Positions 26,113-35,634 of a DNA stretch of 64,000 nucleotides are shown one piece after another. Made by a program: the position numbers and the translations under genes. Location of the stretch: NCBI GenBank assembly GCA_964465125.1, contig CAYXIO010000017.1:5808-69807 (forward strand), read 5' to 3'. The notes below the pieces were generated by a model that saw only the letters and a program-made list of their open reading frames with translations, made no database searches and was not told the DNA's origin. The stretch is from CAYOHG01 sp964465125 (GTDB lineage: Bacteria; Planctomycetota; Phycisphaerae; UBA1845; Fen-1342). How positions within the stretch are numbered: the first letter of the stretch is position 1; each line of letters opens with the position of its first letter.

Positions 26113-27708
26113 ATGCCGCCGCCGGACTCGCAAGCAGCCAGCCCGCCCGACGAGGCCCCCTACCCGCCGCGCTTCTGGTGGCTGAAGCGGCTTGGGGTCG
26201 CGGCTCTCGTGCTGGTCGTGCTGTTTGCCGCCGTGCGCTGGTGGTGGGGCGTCGAGGCGCAGCGCCGGTTGGATGCGATGATCGACGAGTTGCACGCGCA
26301 GGGTCAGCGCGTCCTATTGCGGGACTTCGCGACCGAGCCCGTGCCGCCGGAAGAGAACGCCGCGACGCTCCTGCTGGAAGCAGCCCGGAAGCTCTCGCTG
26401 GCCCAGGCGCCGGTTCCGCTCGACGATCTGGCGGCGCATCCGGAAATCATCGCGGCTCGGGCCGATGATGTGCAGCGGCTGACCGACGCCAACGCCGAGG
26501 CGCTTGCGCTGGTGCGCCAGGCCCGCGGCCGAAAGAAGGTCGATTGGGGCGTCGTCCTGAAGAGCCCGGTGACGTCCGTGCTGCTGCCGCAGCTCTCGCC
26601 GCAGCGCGACCTCGAGCGGCTCGTGTGCAGCCACGCAGTGCTTGCGGCCGCAAAGGGTCAGCGGCTCGAGGCGGTCGAGTCGCTTCGCGACGGGCTCTCG
26701 CTGTCGCGTGCGGTGCAACAGGCGAATCCGTTCCTAATCGCCGCGCTGGTTGGCAATGCGCAAAGCGACCTGGTCTGTTCGGCGGCCGAGACGGTTCTGA
26801 CCCAGCTCGGCTCATCCGCCACGACCACCCAACCAGTCCGCCCGATCGAGCCTGAGCTGCGGAATTCTCTGCTTCACCTGCGGGATGAGTTGCTGGATGA
26901 ACAGCCCGCGCGCGGTGGGTGGTTCGCCGCCTTCGAAGGCGAGCGGCTCATGTACCTGGATACCATCGAGTTCAGCCGCAGTCGCGGATTCGGTCCGGCG
27001 CTGGGTTACATCAGCGGCGGAGGAATCGGGATTCCATCCGCCGCCGAGCGGGCTGTGTGGCCGATGTTCGTGCTTGACCTGGTCAAGGCGATGGACGATG
27101 TGACGCAGTACCAGTCCGCCGGCCTCGCGCCCGCCTTGGCCGAAGCGCGGGACCTGCTTCCAGGCGAGTTCCCCCATGGGCTGGACCCGCGCGGGCTCGC
27201 CCGCCTTGGCAGCCGGCTCCTGTTACCATCGCTGGGGGGAGCCGTTGATCTCCAGTTCCGTCACCTGGCCCATCGCCGCCTTGCCGCGACCGCGATCGCG
27301 CTGCGACTGTACGAGCTCGAGCACGGCAAGGCGGTTGAATCGCTCGACGTGCTCGTGCCTGAATATCTATCTGAAATCCCACGCGATCCGCTGACTGATG
27401 ACGGCGCGCTGATCCGCCTGGTGAGCGATGCAAGCGGCCGGCGGCTCTACAGCGTCGGTCGCGACGGCGTGGATCAAGGTGGATGGTACCGGCCGCCGCC
27501 GACGGGGACGGTTCTGCCGGGTCCGCATTTCGGCACGGATGAGGTGTTTTACCTCGATGGCCCGCGCCCGCGTATCCCGTATCCGACAACGTCTGGCCCG
27601 ACGGCGGACCAGGAGGCCGCGTCACTGGAGGCTGAAGTAGACCAGACTCCCCCAGAACACCAGGCCAGGGAGCCCGATCAGGCAGGCCAGCAGGATGATC
27701 AGCCATAG
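26113..27708 (+). CDS. Membrane-anchored protein of unknown function
   Basis: About 531 residues and not recognised. An N-terminal membrane helix (about residues 25-45) follows a Pro-rich cytoplasmic start; the rest is predicted soluble, helical and leucine-rich. The general plan resembles large planctomycete-specific families. The ATG at 26113 has GAAGGAC about 9 bases upstream; a GTG at 26095 is possible. The last 29 codons, rich in Glu, Gln and Pro, run antisense over the 3' end of the next gene, so the C-terminal tail may be read-through rather than conserved sequence. Confidence 0.7.
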   Translation: MPPPDSQAASPPDEAPYPPRFWWLKRLGVAALVLVVLFAAVRWWWGVEAQRRLDAMIDELHAQGQRVLLRDFATEPVPPEENAATLLLEAARKLSLAQAPVPLDDLAAHPEIIAARADDVQRLTDANAEALALVRQARGRKKVDWGVVLKSPVTSVLLPQLSPQRDLERLVCSHAVLAAAKGQRLEAVESLRDGLSLSRAVQQANPFLIAALVGNAQSDLVCSAAETVLTQLGSSATTTQPVRPIEPELRNSLLHLRDELLDEQPARGGWFAAFEGERLMYLDTIEFSRSRGFGPALGYISGGGIGIPSAAERAVWPMFVLDLVKAMDDVTQYQSAGLAPALAEARDLLPGEFPHGLDPRGLARLGSRLLLPSLGGAVDLQFRHLAHRRLAATAIALRLYELEHGKAVESLDVLVPEYLSEIPRDPLTDDGALIRLVSDASGRRLYSVGRDGVDQGGWYRPPPTGTVLPGPHFGTDEVFYLDGPRPRIPYPTTSGPTADQEAASLEAEVDQTPPEHQAREPDQAGQQDDQP

Positions 27709-28473
27709 GACCGCGAGGATGGGACCCATCAGGGAGCGCCGGCGCGCCGGCAGGTGCAACGCGCGGGCCGCATGGGACACGTCGAAAACCAGCCCGGCGA
27801 CGACGCACGTCGGCAACGACGCCGCGATGAGCACCGCCAGCATCTGTCCAAGCGAGAAAGACGGGCAATTCACCGCCACGACGACGCAGAGGGTGCTCAG
27901 CAGCGCGACCGGCAACGCGAGCACCAGCGGCGCCGATGCGTAGTAGCTGAGGGCGACACAGCGGTTCTGCCGGCGAACGGTGAACTGGCGCGGGTGAAAA
28001 AAGTAGCTCGGAACGCCGGTCATCAGCAGCAGCGACAAGAACAGCCCGACGAGCATCGCGATGGGAAACCAGATGCCAAGCGCGAGCGCGCTATCCCATA
28101 CTCGGGGCGCGGGGCGCAGCAGCGCCAGCGCGGTCGCCGTCAGCCCGAGCGTCCCCAGAACGACATTCACCAGTTGAAACCGCCGCGCGTCCGCGTAGCC
28201 GCCGGACATCAGCGCCGCCCGCGCGAACCACTTGGGGTGCGACGTGGTCATCCACACGGTGCGCAGATAGGCGCGCACAGCGCCGAGTTCGCGACGCCGC
28301 TCCCAGGGCAGCCGCGCCAGGCCCGAATGGCGCAGCTCCGACACATCCAGCCCGCACTCCGAGCAGCGGGCCGAATCAGACCCGCGCAGGTCGTAGCCGC
28401 AGTCGGGACACAGCATCTCGACGTCGCTGACCGAGGGTACCTTCGTGGCCTGCGTCACCTGGATTCCACCCAT
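27622..28473 (-). CDS. Zinc-ribbon multi-pass membrane protein
   Basis: 283 residues. An N-terminal zinc ribbon has two CxxC pairs, CPDCGYDL and CSECGLDV (about residues 22-44). A segment RLPWERRRELGAVRAYLRTV follows, then five to six hydrophobic helices. The layout recalls Yip1-like membrane proteins. The protein at 32497-33849 has a similar ribbon followed by RLPWDRAERGSW, so the two are paralogues. The ATG at 28473 overlaps the DUF885 gene by 19 bases; a GTG at 28458 would give a 4-base GTGA overlap and is an attractive alternative. The 3' end overlaps the plus-strand gene by 87 bases. Function unknown. Confidence 0.8.
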   Translation of the reverse strand: MGGIQVTQATKVPSVSDVEMLCPDCGYDLRGSDSARCSECGLDVSELRHSGLARLPWERRRELGAVRAYLRTVWMTTSHPKWFARAALMSGGYADARRFQLVNVVLGTLGLTATALALLRPAPRVWDSALALGIWFPIAMLVGLFLSLLLMTGVPSYFFHPRQFTVRRQNRCVALSYYASAPLVLALPVALLSTLCVVVAVNCPSFSLGQMLAVLIAASLPTCVVAGLVFDVSHAARALHLPARRRSLMGPILAVLWLIILLACLIGLPGLVFWGSLVYFSLQ

Positions 28474-30239
28474 TCGTGCACGCGCTGCTCCAGCACGCTC
28501 AGCGGAAGCGACCCTTCCGCCAGGATCAGGTCGTGAAACGCCCGCAGATCGAACCGCGCGCCCAGCCGCTGCTCCGCGAACGCCCGCAGCGCGCGAATCT
28601 TCAGCTCGCCCACCTTGTACGCGGTCGCCTGTCCCGGCCAGGCGATGTAGCGGTCGATCTCGTTCTCAAGATTGAGCCGGCTCAGCGCCGTGTTGTCCAG
28701 CATGAACTGAATCGCCCGCGCGCGCGGCCAGCCCAGCGCGTGCATGCCGGGATCGACCACCAGCCGGCATGCCCGCCACATCTCGTACAACAGCCGCCCG
28801 AAATCGTCGTACGGGTCGGCATACAACCCGGCCTCCAGGCCCAACCGCTCCGAGTACAGCGCCCAACCCTCGCCGAACGCCGTGAACCACGCATCGCGCC
28901 GAAACTCGGGCACGTCCTCCAGCTCCTGCGCCAGCGCGATTTGCAGGTGATGCCCCGGCACCGCCTCGTGCATCGACAGCGCGATCATCTCGTACTTCGG
29001 CCGCTGGTCGAGCTGATAGGTGTTCGCACAGAAGTACCCCGGCTGCGCATTGCGCATGTCACCATGCTGGTAGTACGCCGTCGTCTGCGTCGGAGCCATG
29101 AACGCCGGGATTTCGCGTACGCCGTAGGGCGTGCGCGGCAGCTTGCCGAACAGCGTCGGCAGCGCAGCGTCGATCCGCTTGCAGATGTCGCGATACCCGG
29201 TCAGCAGATCTTCCGGCCGCGTGTAGTAGAACCGCGGCGACGTTCGCAGATAGTCGATGAAGCGCGTGAAGAGCGCCGCATCGTCGAGATTCGCGGCGTC
29301 GGGGAACTGCTGGAGAAAATCGCTGCGGCGGATGGCGGCCAGCATCTCCGCCCGGATGCGCGCCACCTCGGACAGACCGACTGCGTGAATCCGCTCGGCA
29401 CTCCAGTCAGTGGTCGTCATGTGCCGCAGCATGAACGCGTAGTACGCGCGTCCGTCGGGGAGCGCGGCGGCCGCGATGTCCTCGCGGCACTGGGGGATGT
29501 ACTCGCCGGCGACGTACGCGGACAGCCGCTGCATCGCCGCCCGCAGCGCGGGCATGGTCTGCGTGTCGAACCGGTTTCGCAGTGCCCGCGCCTCGTCGTC
29601 AGTGAGAACGCCATCGGCACGTTCGAACGGCTCGACCAGGCCGCTCAGCCCGCCATCCAGCACGGACTGGAACTGCGCGGGAATTCCCAGCATCACGACG
29701 CGCGGCGGTGTGCGTCCCTCCTGCACGCCGATGCGGAGCAGCGCCAGCGTGTCGTCGATTGACTTCGGCACCTGCTCCAGCCGCTTGAGGTAGTTCTCGA
29801 AATCGTCGCGGCCGGCGAAGCGGACGCGCTCGTGCATCTGCGGGATGCTCTGCTGCGGCCCCCGGCGCCCGTGAATCGGCATCAGGAACGCGCGAAAGCG
29901 GTGGCCTTCGAGCGCCTCGCGCATCAGCAGCTCGAACAGGTCGCGGTTGAGCCGCTCCGCGGGGTTGAGTCCGGCCGGTGCGATCGCGATCACGCGGCCG
30001 GCAAACGCGCGTAGTTCATCGTGCCGCCGGTCGATCGCCGGCAGGCTCTCGTCGGTGATGCGGTCCGCGAAGCGGTAGTCGCCGCGCGACATGGCGGTTT
30101 CGGGGTAGTTCCGCGCCTGCCACTCCTGGTACTCCGCGAAGAGTGCCTTGAGCGCCGCGCTGTCCGCGCTAGCGCGCGTGGAGAAGGCTGTCATGGCACA
30201 CGCTCCCAACGCAAGCAGCATGCACGTCACCCGCGGCAT
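28455..30239 (-). CDS. DUF885 family metallopeptidase-like protein, exported
   Basis: 594 residues. A signal peptide covers about 1-25. The DUF885 zinc-binding signature MHEAVPGHHLQ lies at about residue 440, followed by a conserved Glu in GEGWALYSERLG, matching gluzincin-like carboxypeptidases. The start is the ATG at 30239, with AGGAG 9 bases upstream. Family members are thought to be periplasmic or extracellular peptidases; the substrate is unknown. It is followed by the zinc-ribbon membrane protein with an overlapping start, so they share a transcript. Confidence 0.92.
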   Translation of the reverse strand: MPRVTCMLLALGACAMTAFSTRASADSAALKALFAEYQEWQARNYPETAMSRGDYRFADRITDESLPAIDRRHDELRAFAGRVIAIAPAGLNPAERLNRDLFELLMREALEGHRFRAFLMPIHGRRGPQQSIPQMHERVRFAGRDDFENYLKRLEQVPKSIDDTLALLRIGVQEGRTPPRVVMLGIPAQFQSVLDGGLSGLVEPFERADGVLTDDEARALRNRFDTQTMPALRAAMQRLSAYVAGEYIPQCREDIAAAALPDGRAYYAFMLRHMTTTDWSAERIHAVGLSEVARIRAEMLAAIRRSDFLQQFPDAANLDDAALFTRFIDYLRTSPRFYYTRPEDLLTGYRDICKRIDAALPTLFGKLPRTPYGVREIPAFMAPTQTTAYYQHGDMRNAQPGYFCANTYQLDQRPKYEMIALSMHEAVPGHHLQIALAQELEDVPEFRRDAWFTAFGEGWALYSERLGLEAGLYADPYDDFGRLLYEMWRACRLVVDPGMHALGWPRARAIQFMLDNTALSRLNLENEIDRYIAWPGQATAYKVGELKIRALRAFAEQRLGARFDLRAFHDLILAEGSLPLSVLEQRVHEWVESR

Positions 30240-30399
30240 CAGGCCGATCTCCTGTTCTCGCAGCCGGCTGCGGATGGCAGGGTAGTGCCCCGCGTCACAC
30301 TCCGCGAGCCTGTCCCGTTGCTGGCCGGGCGGCGTCCTACTACGATTCGCACCTAAGCACCGGAGCGCACACACCTCGGCAACTCATGCGGAGTACTTC

Positions 30400-31557
30400 A
30401 TGCCCTTGCCGCGCGTCCTGAAAGAAATGCTTTCGCTTCCGACCGCGCCGTTCGTCGAGCAATCCGTCATGAAGTACGTTTACCGCACCTGCGAGCGCCT
30501 CGACAGCGTCCAGGTCAGCACCGATCGTTGGGGCAACCTCCTGGCCTTCTACTCGCCGATCGGCCCCGCCCAAGCAGCCCCCAAGCGTCCGCCGCTCGTC
30601 TTCTCCGCCCACATGGATCATCCCGGCTTCATCGCGCTCGAACCCTCGCGCGGCAAGACGCTGCGAGCGGCGTTTCGCGGGTGGGTCGAGCCTGAGTATT
30701 TCACCCGCGCGGGCGTGCGCTTCTTCGACGGCCGCCGCTGGATCCGCGGACGCATCAGCAAGATCACCAAGGTCGCCAAGGTGTACCGCATGATCGGCCG
30801 CAGCGCCCGGCCCGAGGAGGTCGAGGTGCGGATGCAAGGTGAGATTCCCGCCGGCGCGCCGGGCATGTGGGATCTGCCCGACCCGACTCTGAAAGGTGAT
30901 CGCGTGCACGCCCGCGGCTGCGACGACATCGCCGGCTGCGCCGCCATGCTCGCGCTGCTCGAGCGGCTCGCGAAGAAACGCGCCGCCGCCGAGGTGTACT
31001 GCCTCTTTACGCGCGCCGAGGAGGTCGGCTTCATCGGCGCCATCGGCGCGGCCAAGAACGGAACCGCCCCGCCGCACCTGCCCATTATCGCGATCGAAAC
31101 CAGCAAGGCGCTGCCCAACGCGCCGATCGGCGACGGCCCGGTGCTGCGCGTGGGCGACAAGTCGAGCGTCTTCTCGCCCGGGCTGACGCAGTTCTGCAAC
31201 CGTGTCGCGCTCGACCTGCTGCACAAGCGCAAAAAGACCTTCAAATACCAGCGCAAGCTGATGGACGGCGGCACGTGCGAATCGACCGCGTTCTGCTCGT
31301 ACGGATACACCGCAACGGGCGTGTGCGTCGCGCTGGGCAACTACCACAACATGGACACCGACAAGAAGCGCATCGCCAGCGAGGTGATCAGCCTGAGCGA
31401 CTGGAAGGCGATGGTCGACTGGTTCGAGGCGCTTGTGCTCGACGAGCAGGGCTTCCAGGCCGAGGACGGGAGCGTGCAGAAGGGGCTCGAGGAGCGCTTC
31501 GCGATGTGGGAGCCGCTGCTGGGTGAGCCGTTGTGGCCGGCGCAGACTTCGAAGTAA
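30400..31557 (+). CDS. M42/M20-like zinc aminopeptidase
   Basis: 385 residues. Metal-ligand segments of the M42/M28 clan are visible: AHMDHPGF (about 70), GCDDIAGCAA with the bridging Asp (about 173), TRAEEVGFIGA with the catalytic Glu pair (about 205), and IETSKA. A C-terminal His in ALGNYHNMD would complete the dinuclear zinc site. The likely role is removal of N-terminal residues from peptides in the cytoplasm; there is no signal peptide. GGAG lies 8 bases before the ATG at 30400. Divergent from DUF885. Confidence 0.88.
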   Translation: MPLPRVLKEMLSLPTAPFVEQSVMKYVYRTCERLDSVQVSTDRWGNLLAFYSPIGPAQAAPKRPPLVFSAHMDHPGFIALEPSRGKTLRAAFRGWVEPEYFTRAGVRFFDGRRWIRGRISKITKVAKVYRMIGRSARPEEVEVRMQGEIPAGAPGMWDLPDPTLKGDRVHARGCDDIAGCAAMLALLERLAKKRAAAEVYCLFTRAEEVGFIGAIGAAKNGTAPPHLPIIAIETSKALPNAPIGDGPVLRVGDKSSVFSPGLTQFCNRVALDLLHKRKKTFKYQRKLMDGGTCESTAFCSYGYTATGVCVALGNYHNMDTDKKRIASEVISLSDWKAMVDWFEALVLDEQGFQAEDGSVQKGLEERFAMWEPLLGEPLWPAQTSK

Positions 31558-31585
31558 TCCGCGTGGCAAAGCGAGCCGCCCGACG

Positions 31586-32500
31586 TCACGGCTTGCTTCC
31601 CGGCGGCCCTTCGCTCGCCGGCAGGCTGGTCGGCATTGGGTGAAAGAGCCGCGCTGGCTGGCTGGAAATGGCCGCCTCGGGAAACAGCTCGCGGCCTATC
31701 TCCACGAGTTTGGCGTCGAGGTCGCTGATCTCCTCGAACGGGATCGGCCGACCGCCGGGTGGAAGCCAGACGCGCACCTCGCGATGGGGCGCGTCGTAGC
31801 TGAACTCCCAGTGCCGATCCATCGGGTCGACGCGCAGGGTACCGATCGGCTCGGACCCCGGCGTACCCAGCAGGCCCGAATTCGGATCGTGTCGCGGCCG
31901 AAACAGCCGTAGAACGCCCGGCGAATGCTCGGCGGAACGCGCCAACATCGGGAAGTACGGCGATTGATTCCAATCAAACGTGTACACACCGACCAGATAT
32001 CCCGCTGAGCCGCCTAACTGGAAGACCCAGATCGCTTCGACTTGGCGGCCCGACGGGAGGTTCATGGCGGAAACCGTCTGGAGCCGGCCGACAAGGCGTC
32101 CGGTCAAGGCATCACCGGGAAAGAACCCCAGCATTGCCCGGGCGGGCTCATCGGCCAGGTTCCATCGGCGAAGCTCCTCGTCGAAAAACTCGAGCACGGA
32201 TCGTTCCCGGGGCCATCTGAAATGAACATAGACGGTGCGAAATTCTCCGTGGCGGGCGCCGCCGAGGCTGTAAATCGTCTCCTTGTCCGCCAGCAAGTTC
32301 CGCTGAACCAGCCAGCACCGCAGCAGCCCGTCCCGGGCCCGGTGCCCGATGCTGTGCGGCTCCAACGCCGACACTAACCTAGCCTCGATCTGTCGCGCAA
32401 GGGCCGCCACGATTGTCAGCGCCACGACGATGCAGGCGACCCGCGCAAGCCAGCCGGTCATGCTCCCGCGCCCGACGCGAACACAACGCGACGAAGTCAT
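31586..32500 (-). CDS. Membrane-anchored protein of unknown function
   Basis: 304 residues and not recognised. One N-terminal hydrophobic helix lies at about residues 17-38; the rest is predicted extracytoplasmic and contains no cysteine pairs or named motif. The ATG at 32500 overlaps the stop of the upstream zinc-ribbon membrane protein as ATGA, so translation is probably coupled and this start is favoured over ATG 32461. The two likely act together. Convergent with the M42 peptidase gene. Confidence 0.75.
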   Translation of the reverse strand: MTSSRCVRVGRGSMTGWLARVACIVVALTIVAALARQIEARLVSALEPHSIGHRARDGLLRCWLVQRNLLADKETIYSLGGARHGEFRTVYVHFRWPRERSVLEFFDEELRRWNLADEPARAMLGFFPGDALTGRLVGRLQTVSAMNLPSGRQVEAIWVFQLGGSAGYLVGVYTFDWNQSPYFPMLARSAEHSPGVLRLFRPRHDPNSGLLGTPGSEPIGTLRVDPMDRHWEFSYDAPHREVRVWLPPGGRPIPFEEISDLDAKLVEIGRELFPEAAISSQPARLFHPMPTSLPASEGPPGSKP

Positions 32501-33849
32501 AGTAGGCTCGTGAGCTCCGACCTTCCGACACCCAGCTCAATCGCGAACAGGATCAACTGGAAGCTGAGCATTCGCCGCATGGCCACCCGCAGGCCGCTCC
32601 GCGGCTGGTACGGATTGGCCGCCGATCCCAACGCCCAAAGGCCGGCGTATGTCGCGAGGGCGCCGGTGGTGGACATCTGAAACGAGCCGTAGGAAAGCGT
32701 CCGCGCCAAGTCCTGCGGCATCCAGCGACCGGCGGCCCCGTCGTACAGTTCGTACAGGAGCACGAACGCAACTCCGATCGGGAGCATTGCCACGCTTGAA
32801 TAGCAGGTCCACTTGACCGACCCAAAACACTGCGCACGGTTGGGTCCGGACACAAGCCACGTCAGCGCGGCTGCGATCGCGAGGATCACGACGAGCACCA
32901 CGATCCAGGCGACAAACGACTCGAGCATCCACGCCAGCAGCACCGGAATCGGCGCCCGCTCCGGGTAACCCAGTGACGGCTGAAAGCCGAGGAACATGCG
33001 CGCTCGATACTCCCCTTTGGACCCAAGCAGTGTCCCCAGCGCCGCGTATAGTAGCACGTGTACCGTCGCAAACCGCAGCGCCCGCGGCAACCGATCGGAC
33101 ACCGCCAGCCCGCGCGCCGCCCGGCAGGGGCAGAAGAGGACCATCGCAACGGTATTCAGATAGGTGAATAACCAGCTTCCGCGCTCAGCACGATCCCATG
33201 GCAATCGCCGCATCGCCCATCGCCGGTAGACGCGCTGCGTCGTCGGGAATGTCTGCCCGCACTCGGTGCAGCGCTCGCCGCGAGCCGCGCGCAGGCTGTA
33301 GCCGCATTCCGGACACACCGGCCGCCAGCGCGAGGGGCGTCGCGTGCCCAGCTCGTCGCGCGCCAGCCAAGCGGGACCAGCCAGCGCGATCACGCCCAAC
33401 GCGGCGGCAAGCAACCCGCTCGCCCAATGGAACGGCAGGCCGCGTACGGATAGTTGCACAAGCAGCGCGACCACCGACACCCAGCCCAGCGTGCGCCAAA
33501 GGCACCGCACAAAGCACGCCCATCCCAGAGGTGCCTTGCGCCACACCGTCACGGCGACCAGATAACTCAGGGTGCAGGCAAGGGCGGACAGCGCGATCGA
33601 CCCCAGCTCGACAAGCAGCTCGGAGGCGGTCGACATGGGATCCGGCCACCAGTCGGGGAAGAAGCTCACCCACCATCGGTGCGGATTCTCAACCAGCGCG
33701 GCGAGCGTGCCAAGCGCAACCTTCCGGTAGCTGAGGACGAGCGCGATCCCCGCCAATTGGGTCACAATCGGCAGCACCCCGCGCGCCCGCGGATCGCCGC
33801 GCAGCGTGTGAACCACCTGGGAGCAGACGTCTTGCAATCGGCCCGGCAT
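32497..33849 (-). CDS. Zinc-ribbon multi-pass membrane protein, paralogue of 27622-28473
   Basis: About 450 residues with some eight to nine hydrophobic helices. In the middle lies a zinc ribbon, CPECGYSLRAARGERCTECG (about residues 182-201), followed by the RLPWDRAERGSW segment also seen in the protein at 27622-28473. In this copy the ribbon is flanked by helices on both sides instead of at the N-terminus. The start is the ATG at 33849. The stop overlaps the next gene's start as ATGA. Function unknown; the ribbon suggests protein or lipid binding near the membrane. Confidence 0.8.
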   Translation of the reverse strand: MPGRLQDVCSQVVHTLRGDPRARGVLPIVTQLAGIALVLSYRKVALGTLAALVENPHRWWVSFFPDWWPDPMSTASELLVELGSIALSALACTLSYLVAVTVWRKAPLGWACFVRCLWRTLGWVSVVALLVQLSVRGLPFHWASGLLAAALGVIALAGPAWLARDELGTRRPSRWRPVCPECGYSLRAARGERCTECGQTFPTTQRVYRRWAMRRLPWDRAERGSWLFTYLNTVAMVLFCPCRAARGLAVSDRLPRALRFATVHVLLYAALGTLLGSKGEYRARMFLGFQPSLGYPERAPIPVLLAWMLESFVAWIVVLVVILAIAAALTWLVSGPNRAQCFGSVKWTCYSSVAMLPIGVAFVLLYELYDGAAGRWMPQDLARTLSYGSFQMSTTGALATYAGLWALGSAANPYQPRSGLRVAMRRMLSFQLILFAIELGVGRSELTSLL

Positions 33850-33896
33850 CAACGCGCTCTCATCGCCGCGGGTTCACCACCCGCCGCCGCAACCCG

Positions 33897-34547
33897 CTAT
33901 TTCCGCTCGTAGATGAACTCAACCACCTTGTAGTCGTCGCCGGCGTGCAGATCGGTGATGGTGACGACGTGCTTGTCCTTGCTCTCGACCTTGCAGGTCA
34001 GCTTGACCGGCCGCGCGTAGACGTCCAGCGTGGGCTCGTCCATCAAGGTGTAGTAGCTGAACACGCCGGTCTGCGGGTGGCGCATGCCGCGCAGATTCAG
34101 CATCTGCGTGCCCATGTTGTCGACCCAGTTCGACACGTACATGTTCTGGAAATTGTCGTAGCCGGTCAGCCCGCGGCCCTGGAACTTCTCGGTGCGCGGC
34201 TTGCCGTCCGGCCCGGGCATCTCCATGTCGTATTCGAGCTCCTCGCCGACGTAGCGCCCGCCGAGAATCCACTCGGTCTTCGAGCTGCCCTTCGACTCGA
34301 TCGGGGTCGAGCCCGGGCCGCCCATGAACATCCGCGCGGTGACCTTCCACTCGCCGACGAGGTCCTGGAGAGGCTTGTGATTCTCCCCGGGCGACATGAT
34401 CGCCTGCATGCGCTCGATCATCGCCTTGATCTCATCGGCGCTGGGCTGGTTGGCGAGCGGCGCATCCTGCGGCCCGCGCCACGCGCCCACCAGCACCACC
34501 AGCGACGTCACGATTACCCCAGCGACAAAGCCCCATCGCGCGTTCAT
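33897..34547 (-). CDS. DUF1579 family exported protein
   Basis: 216 residues. The N-terminal hydrophobic segment after MNARW is a signal anchor. The mature region has the DUF1579 landmarks LVGEWKVTARMFM, GGRYVGEELEYDM, and YDNFQNMYVSNWVDNMGTQM. Family members are beta-barrel-like and of unknown role, and often exported. The ATG at 34547 has AGGGAGA 5 bases upstream. It stands alone between the zinc-ribbon gene and the DUF429 gene on the same strand. Confidence 0.9.
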   Translation of the reverse strand: MNARWGFVAGVIVTSLVVLVGAWRGPQDAPLANQPSADEIKAMIERMQAIMSPGENHKPLQDLVGEWKVTARMFMGGPGSTPIESKGSSKTEWILGGRYVGEELEYDMEMPGPDGKPRTEKFQGRGLTGYDNFQNMYVSNWVDNMGTQMLNLRGMRHPQTGVFSYYTLMDEPTLDVYARPVKLTCKVESKDKHVVTITDLHAGDDYKVVEFIYERK

Positions 34548-34731
34548 GCGGTTCTCCCTGAAGTGGATTCGTCGATGCGCCCCACGGCCGCTGCCGTGCG
34601 GGTATTCAATCGCCAAGCCGACCCGCCGACGACCCCCCTCACGCCTCCGTGCATTCTCTCGGTCCCTCGGTCCCATGTTCCCTCGGTCCCATCTCTTCGT
34701 CTCTCCGTCCGTCGGTCGCTACGTCCCTTCT
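34548..34731. repeat. Pyrimidine-rich low-complexity gap with a 16-base tandem repeat
   Basis: This gap contains a direct repeat of 16 bases, TCCCTCGGTCCCATGT (34663-34678) and TCCCTCGGTCCCATCT (34679-34694), 15 of 16 identical. It lies inside a polypyrimidine stretch running to about 34730, rich in CTC, GTCC and TCGG. No credible ORF. It may be slipped-strand repeat DNA or a leftover of a dispersed element. Confidence 0.65.
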
Positions 34732-35589
34732 TCAGCAGTACACCCACCCCTCCAGCATGCCGTCCGGATCGTCCGCCGGCTTCAGCAGCGTCCCGTCGCG
34801 AGCGGCTCGAGCCGTTGCGAGCGCCGCCAGAAGCGAGTCGAGCGCGTCGCCCTCCGGGTCATCGAGAAAGATGTCTCGCAGGGAAGCCTCAGCCAGCTCG
34901 GTCGACGCCTCGCCGACGACCGCGTCCAGCAGCTTCCCGCGCTGCCGGCGATGCTCGTCGCCGCGGCCCTTGTAGGCAACGTAGCGCCCCAGCCGCTTCA
35001 GCAGCGACGCCGGGCAGATTTCGAGCAGCACGGGAACACGGCCCAGCGCCGCCGCCCCGCCCACCGCTTGCAGCTCGTCGAGCTGCATGGGCAGCGCGAT
35101 CGCACGCCGCTCGCAGACCAGAGGCCGAATCACGTCCCGAATGCCGTAGTACGTCTGGCGGTAGAGCCGCAGGTTGTACGGGCTGAACGGCGTTCGCGCG
35201 GCACGATCGGTGGCGCGGCGCAGCTCGCGCCCGTCGGCGGCCGCGGTGCATCCGCGCCGGAAACTTTCCGCGTCGGCGAAGCGCTGCTCGAAACCATCCA
35301 GGAACGAGCGCCAGTCACATCCGTTCAGGAGGCTGCGCGGAATGCCGACGGGAAAGTCGAGCCCGCAGACGCTGGGCTCCGCGAGAATCTCGGCACGCAG
35401 GGCTGCCAGCGCGACATCACGGGCGGCTGCGCCGCCCGGCAGCTCGGCCGCGTGCCCGCATGAGACGACCCGCAGCGCTCCGTCGCGATCGAGCCGCCCG
35501 CGCGTCAGCCAGATTTTTCGACCGGCATCGCTCGACCCGCTGAAATCGACGCCCAGGATGTTCAGCACCGAATCGGCACGCGCGCTCAT
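34732..35589 (-). CDS. DUF429 family protein (predicted RNase H-like nuclease)
   Basis: 285 residues. The N-terminus ILGVDFSGSSDAGRKIWLTRG has the Asp of an RNase H-like fold, and a second acidic site is visible in VCGLDFPVG. Later landmarks are FSPYNLRLYRQTYYGIRD and a terminal block DDPEGDALDSLLAALATARAAR. DUF429 members are predicted nucleases but are little studied. The ATG at 35589 is the third downstream codon from a GTG at 35598 and is the better start. Divergent from the Maf gene. Confidence 0.82.
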   Translation of the reverse strand: MSARADSVLNILGVDFSGSSDAGRKIWLTRGRLDRDGALRVVSCGHAAELPGGAAARDVALAALRAEILAEPSVCGLDFPVGIPRSLLNGCDWRSFLDGFEQRFADAESFRRGCTAAADGRELRRATDRAARTPFSPYNLRLYRQTYYGIRDVIRPLVCERRAIALPMQLDELQAVGGAAALGRVPVLLEICPASLLKRLGRYVAYKGRGDEHRRQRGKLLDAVVGEASTELAEASLRDIFLDDPEGDALDSLLAALATARAARDGTLLKPADDPDGMLEGWVYC

Positions 35590-35634
35590 GACGGGCACTA
35601 TACCGGCTTGACATTCCCCCGCCGCCCGTCGTCA

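Noticed and set aside
35597..35602. TATAGT on the minus strand before the DUF429 gene
   Set aside because: It would leave no leader and has no matching -35 at the right distance.
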